From Rhodococcus sp. SGAir0479 (GTDB taxonomy: Bacteria; Actinomycetota; Actinomycetes; Mycobacteriales; Mycobacteriaceae): a stretch of DNA of 64,000 bases. The translations under genes were made by a program, and so were the position numbers. Under the pieces are notes generated by a model. The model worked only from the letters and a program-made list of their open reading frames with translations, did no database searches and was not told the DNA's origin. This document shows, one piece after another, positions 61,848 to 64,000 of the stretch. Each line of letters opens with the position of its first letter. Position 1 is the first letter of the stretch. The stretch is from contig NZ_CP039432.1 in assembly GCF_005484805.1 (NCBI RefSeq), positions 806,001-870,000 on the forward strand. The letters are read 5' to 3'.

Positions 61848-63728
61848 TCAGCGAGGTTCGGCAATCAGCGCGCGCAGCGCATCCCTCGTCTGTTCGTCCG
61901 TCGAGTAGATGACCGTGCCGACCATGCCGCGGGTCAGCAGCACCTTGTAGACGTTGCGGACCAGCTTGTCGAAGCGGGCGTCGCTGACCTTCTTCGAGTT
62001 CTTGAAATCGGGATCACGATTCGCCGCGCGCACGGTCGTGAACCGTCCGTCACGCCAGACCAGGTCCGGGCCGAGGATGACGCCGTTCCAGTCGTACTCG
62101 AACCCCTGCGCGGTGTACACGCAGCCGACCTGGCCGAATCCGCCGTCCTCGGTCGCCCACAACGCCGACGGGGGAGCGTCGCCGATCCGCCTGTCGCTCT
62201 TGCTGTTCCACGGGCGTGCCCAGTCGTCGATGACGACGTCCGGGACGAGGGTCCCGTCCTTGCGGGCGTCGCTCCACGGCCAGCAGTAGCCGGCGGTGAT
62301 GCGCGCGCCGTACCCGTTCCCCATCTGCTGGGTGAGCAGGTGCTCGAGCTCCTGCGGGCTGTCGGCGACACGGACGGAGAATTGCGGATCGCCCTTCCAC
62401 GGAACCGGTCCGCCCTCAGCCAGACCCAGCAGGCGCTTCACCCACAGCACGTACTCTTCGCTGCCACCGCAGCGGAACTGCTCGTCCAACTGCACGTGCT
62501 GCACCTCGAGGCCGAGGGATTCGGCGTGGCGCTGGATCTGTTCGAGCGACCCCATCTCGCCCGGCCGCACGATCTGGTGTTCGTCGAGCAGGAACACCGG
62601 CACGCGCGCCGCCGCGATCAGTTCGTCGATCTGGGGGCGGTCGGTGCGCAGCTCGGCCCGGGTGTAGCGGTCCACGGACGTCTCCCGGATCCGGTGGGCT
62701 TCGTCGAGCACCAGGACGTCGAGACCGTTGCGCTCGGCCGTCATGAACTGGTTGAAGTATTTGAACATCTTCTGCACCCGCGGCGCCCGGTAGCCGGCGA
62801 CCTTGCGAAGGGTCTGGGTGAAGGAGCGGGAACCGGTGGCGTGCAGGACGGTCCGGCCGCGCCGGGCGAGTTCACCGACGAGGGACAGCGCAATGACGCT
62901 CTTGCCGCTACCGGGTCCGCCGGTGACCACGACAATCCGTTTGCTGTCCGAGGAGCGGGCCTGTTCGACGGAATGCAGCACCAGGTCGACCGCCAGCTGC
63001 TGGTTCCCCAGCAGGTGGAACTGCGGCCGATCGCGAACCTCGGCCGCGGCGACTTTGAGGAGCTGCTGCGACGGCGCCACCGCCGACCGCATTAGGGTGT
63101 CGCCTGCGGAATGTCCGGCGGCGGATGCGGAGAGGCGCGAGCGCAGGAACGCGGCCATGTCGTCCCGATCGGCGGCCGTGAACAGCCGGCCGGTGACGCT
63201 GGCCGGGAAGCCGCGGAGTTCCGCGACCGCCGACGGGTCGGTCGCGTTGTGCAGATACGCCATCCCGGCGAGCGCGTCCGGCTGGTCGGCGACCGCCTTG
63301 GCGAAGTCGGCCAGGTAGTCGCAGTAGCCCTTGACCTGAGCGACCGGGTGCAGCTTGGGGCCGCCGGGCATACCGGGGACCTCGACGAGCTCGGGGCTGT
63401 CCTCGAACCGGTAAGCCGACGACCATTGCTTGAGCTCGACGACCACGTACGAGGGTGCGCCGGTGTCGGGGTGGACACCGGCGAGCACGACATCGGCGCG
63501 CTGCGACGTCAACGGCAGGTGGTACTCGACGAGCATCTCGACGTCGCCCAGGCCCACGTCTACGAGATCCCGGGCGAAGACCGGCAGACTCCGGCCCCAC
63601 GACTTCTGTTCTGCTTCGCTGGCTCGGCGTCCGGTGGTGAACAGCATCTGCTCCAACAACTGTTCGACCAGCGAATCGGGATGAGCGATGCTGGCGACAT
63701 GTTTCGCCGACGTACGAAGCAAGGTCAC
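61848..63728 (-). CDS. DUF2075-type NTPase with N-terminal nuclease-like domain
   Basis: 626 residues from a GTG that gives MTLLRTSAKHVASIAH; the codons before it are not family-like. The N-terminal ~170 residues contain ADVVLAGV and YVVVELKQW, a PD-(D/E)XK-like D...ExK arrangement. From ~265: Walker A TGGPGSGKS (K276), Walker B LVLDEAHR (D342-E343), VFLLDEHQIVRPGE and VYTAQGFEYDWNGVILG, the DUF2075 helicase pattern, ending NVYKVLLTRGM. DUF2075 proteins occur in defence islands and resemble Schlafen-type ATPases. It is 78 bp upstream of the EVE-HNH gene on the same strand. Confidence 0.9.
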   Translation of the reverse strand: MTLLRTSAKHVASIAHPDSLVEQLLEQMLFTTGRRASEAEQKSWGRSLPVFARDLVDVGLGDVEMLVEYHLPLTSQRADVVLAGVHPDTGAPSYVVVELKQWSSAYRFEDSPELVEVPGMPGGPKLHPVAQVKGYCDYLADFAKAVADQPDALAGMAYLHNATDPSAVAELRGFPASVTGRLFTAADRDDMAAFLRSRLSASAAGHSAGDTLMRSAVAPSQQLLKVAAAEVRDRPQFHLLGNQQLAVDLVLHSVEQARSSDSKRIVVVTGGPGSGKSVIALSLVGELARRGRTVLHATGSRSFTQTLRKVAGYRAPRVQKMFKYFNQFMTAERNGLDVLVLDEAHRIRETSVDRYTRAELRTDRPQIDELIAAARVPVFLLDEHQIVRPGEMGSLEQIQRHAESLGLEVQHVQLDEQFRCGGSEEYVLWVKRLLGLAEGGPVPWKGDPQFSVRVADSPQELEHLLTQQMGNGYGARITAGYCWPWSDARKDGTLVPDVVIDDWARPWNSKSDRRIGDAPPSALWATEDGGFGQVGCVYTAQGFEYDWNGVILGPDLVWRDGRFTTVRAANRDPDFKNSKKVSDARFDKLVRNVYKVLLTRGMVGTVIYSTDEQTRDALRALIAEPR

Positions 63729-63895
63729 AGTGGGGTCCCCCGGGCAGCACGAATCCAGTCGTGCGGGTGGGGGCATATCCGTGGCTGTGCATCACAGCGG
63801 AAGTCCGTCGGGCCGCGAAGAAGAGGATATCGGACAGCGACGACACGGCACTTGCCTGTCGGCAGCGTCGATCACGACCATTGCGAGGGCCGGGC

Positions 63896-64000
63896 TCAGT
63901 TGTCGCTCGGCTCCTCATCCAGATCGTCGTCACGCGCCACCTGGCCTCGTTGGTCGACAGGGCGGTCGATGATGCGTTTAGAGAGTTCGGCACTCACCAG
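63896..64000 (-). CDS. C-terminal end of an unidentified protein (cut by the window edge)
   Basis: On the minus strand an open frame enters from the right edge and ends with TGA. The visible 34 residues (ELSKRIIDRPVDQRG, VARDDDLDEEPSDN) form a short amphipathic helix and a very acidic tail. No family can be assigned. The 167 bp between it and the DUF2075 gene hold no visible coding sequence. Confidence 0.55.
   Translation of the reverse strand: MVSAELSKRIIDRPVDQRGQVARDDDLDEEPSDN

Noticed and set aside
1-64000. CRISPR arrays, rRNA and tRNA genes, insertion sequences
   Set aside because: I scanned for regular direct repeats, tRNA-like cloverleaves, rRNA blocks and transposase motifs and saw none that hold up; the only tandem direct repeat is the short leader repeat near 11460.

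Overview
The window is very GC-rich DNA with GTG and TTG starts, many 4-bp start/stop overlaps, a type VII secretion-style toxin cassette, a 3-ketosteroid 9-alpha-hydroxylase (KshA)-like oxygenase and a RecBCD operon. This combination suggests a mycolate-type actinobacterium, most likely Rhodococcus or a close relative such as Nocardia. No rRNA, tRNA or CRISPR array was found.

Left part (1-9.4 kb): a LutC protein runs in from the left edge. Next is a tightly overlapping + strand cassette at 683-3448: an EspC-like T7SS substrate, a WXG100-like protein with a glycine-rich C-terminus, a multi-pass membrane protein (possible immunity protein) and an LpqN-like protein. An SDR, pdxS and a KstR2-like TetR gene follow on the - strand. 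Two 16-bp palindromes flank the 340-bp gap between this TetR gene and a DegT/RfbH-family PLP enzyme whose catalytic lysine is replaced by histidine. The kshA homologue converges on that gene across a strong hairpin.

Catabolic part (9.8-30.9 kb): an acyl-CoA synthetase, two paralogous family-5 solute-binding lipoproteins around an IclR regulator, and a phosphotriesterase/lactonase-family hydrolase. A second block has its own TetR gene and three near-identical operators (consensus GCAACAANCGTTTGYT). It encodes a crotonase, an acyl-CoA synthetase, a double-domain CaiB-type CoA-transferase, a thiolase-fold protein without the nucleophilic Cys paired with a DUF35 Zn-ribbon/OB protein (Ltp2/ChsH2-like retro-aldolase architecture), an SDR, an amidohydrolase, a small protein and a zinc dehydrogenase. 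The likely job is CoA-dependent breakdown of an unknown, probably cyclic or terpenoid/steroid-like, carboxylic acid. A CGNR regulator and an epoxide hydrolase follow.

Middle (31-39.6 kb): recC-recB-recD, translationally coupled.

Right part (39.6-64 kb): an accessory region that looks like a genome-defence island. It holds a HIRAN-like/TPR-like protein, a frameshifted SIMPL-domain pseudogene, an unknown gene, an NfeD/slipin pair, a YbjN-like protein, an SRA-like/HNH nuclease, a six-gene module (46.1-58.7 kb), a tandem GIY-YIG protein, a Thr-rich lipoprotein, an EVE-like/HNH nuclease and a DUF2075-type NTPase/nuclease.

The six-gene module is the most striking part. It encodes a 745-aa multidomain protein, a 1956-aa SF1 helicase with a Vsr/MTES_1575-like nuclease domain and four C-terminal winged helices, an SF2 helicase ending in a sigma-region-4-like helix-turn-helix, a ParA ATPase, a SAP/Rho-N-like protein, and a sigma-70 factor. 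The sigma factor's N-terminal domain is visibly homologous to a domain of the 745-aa protein. I infer one functional system that couples nucleic-acid surveillance to its own sigma factor; I do not recognise it as a described system.
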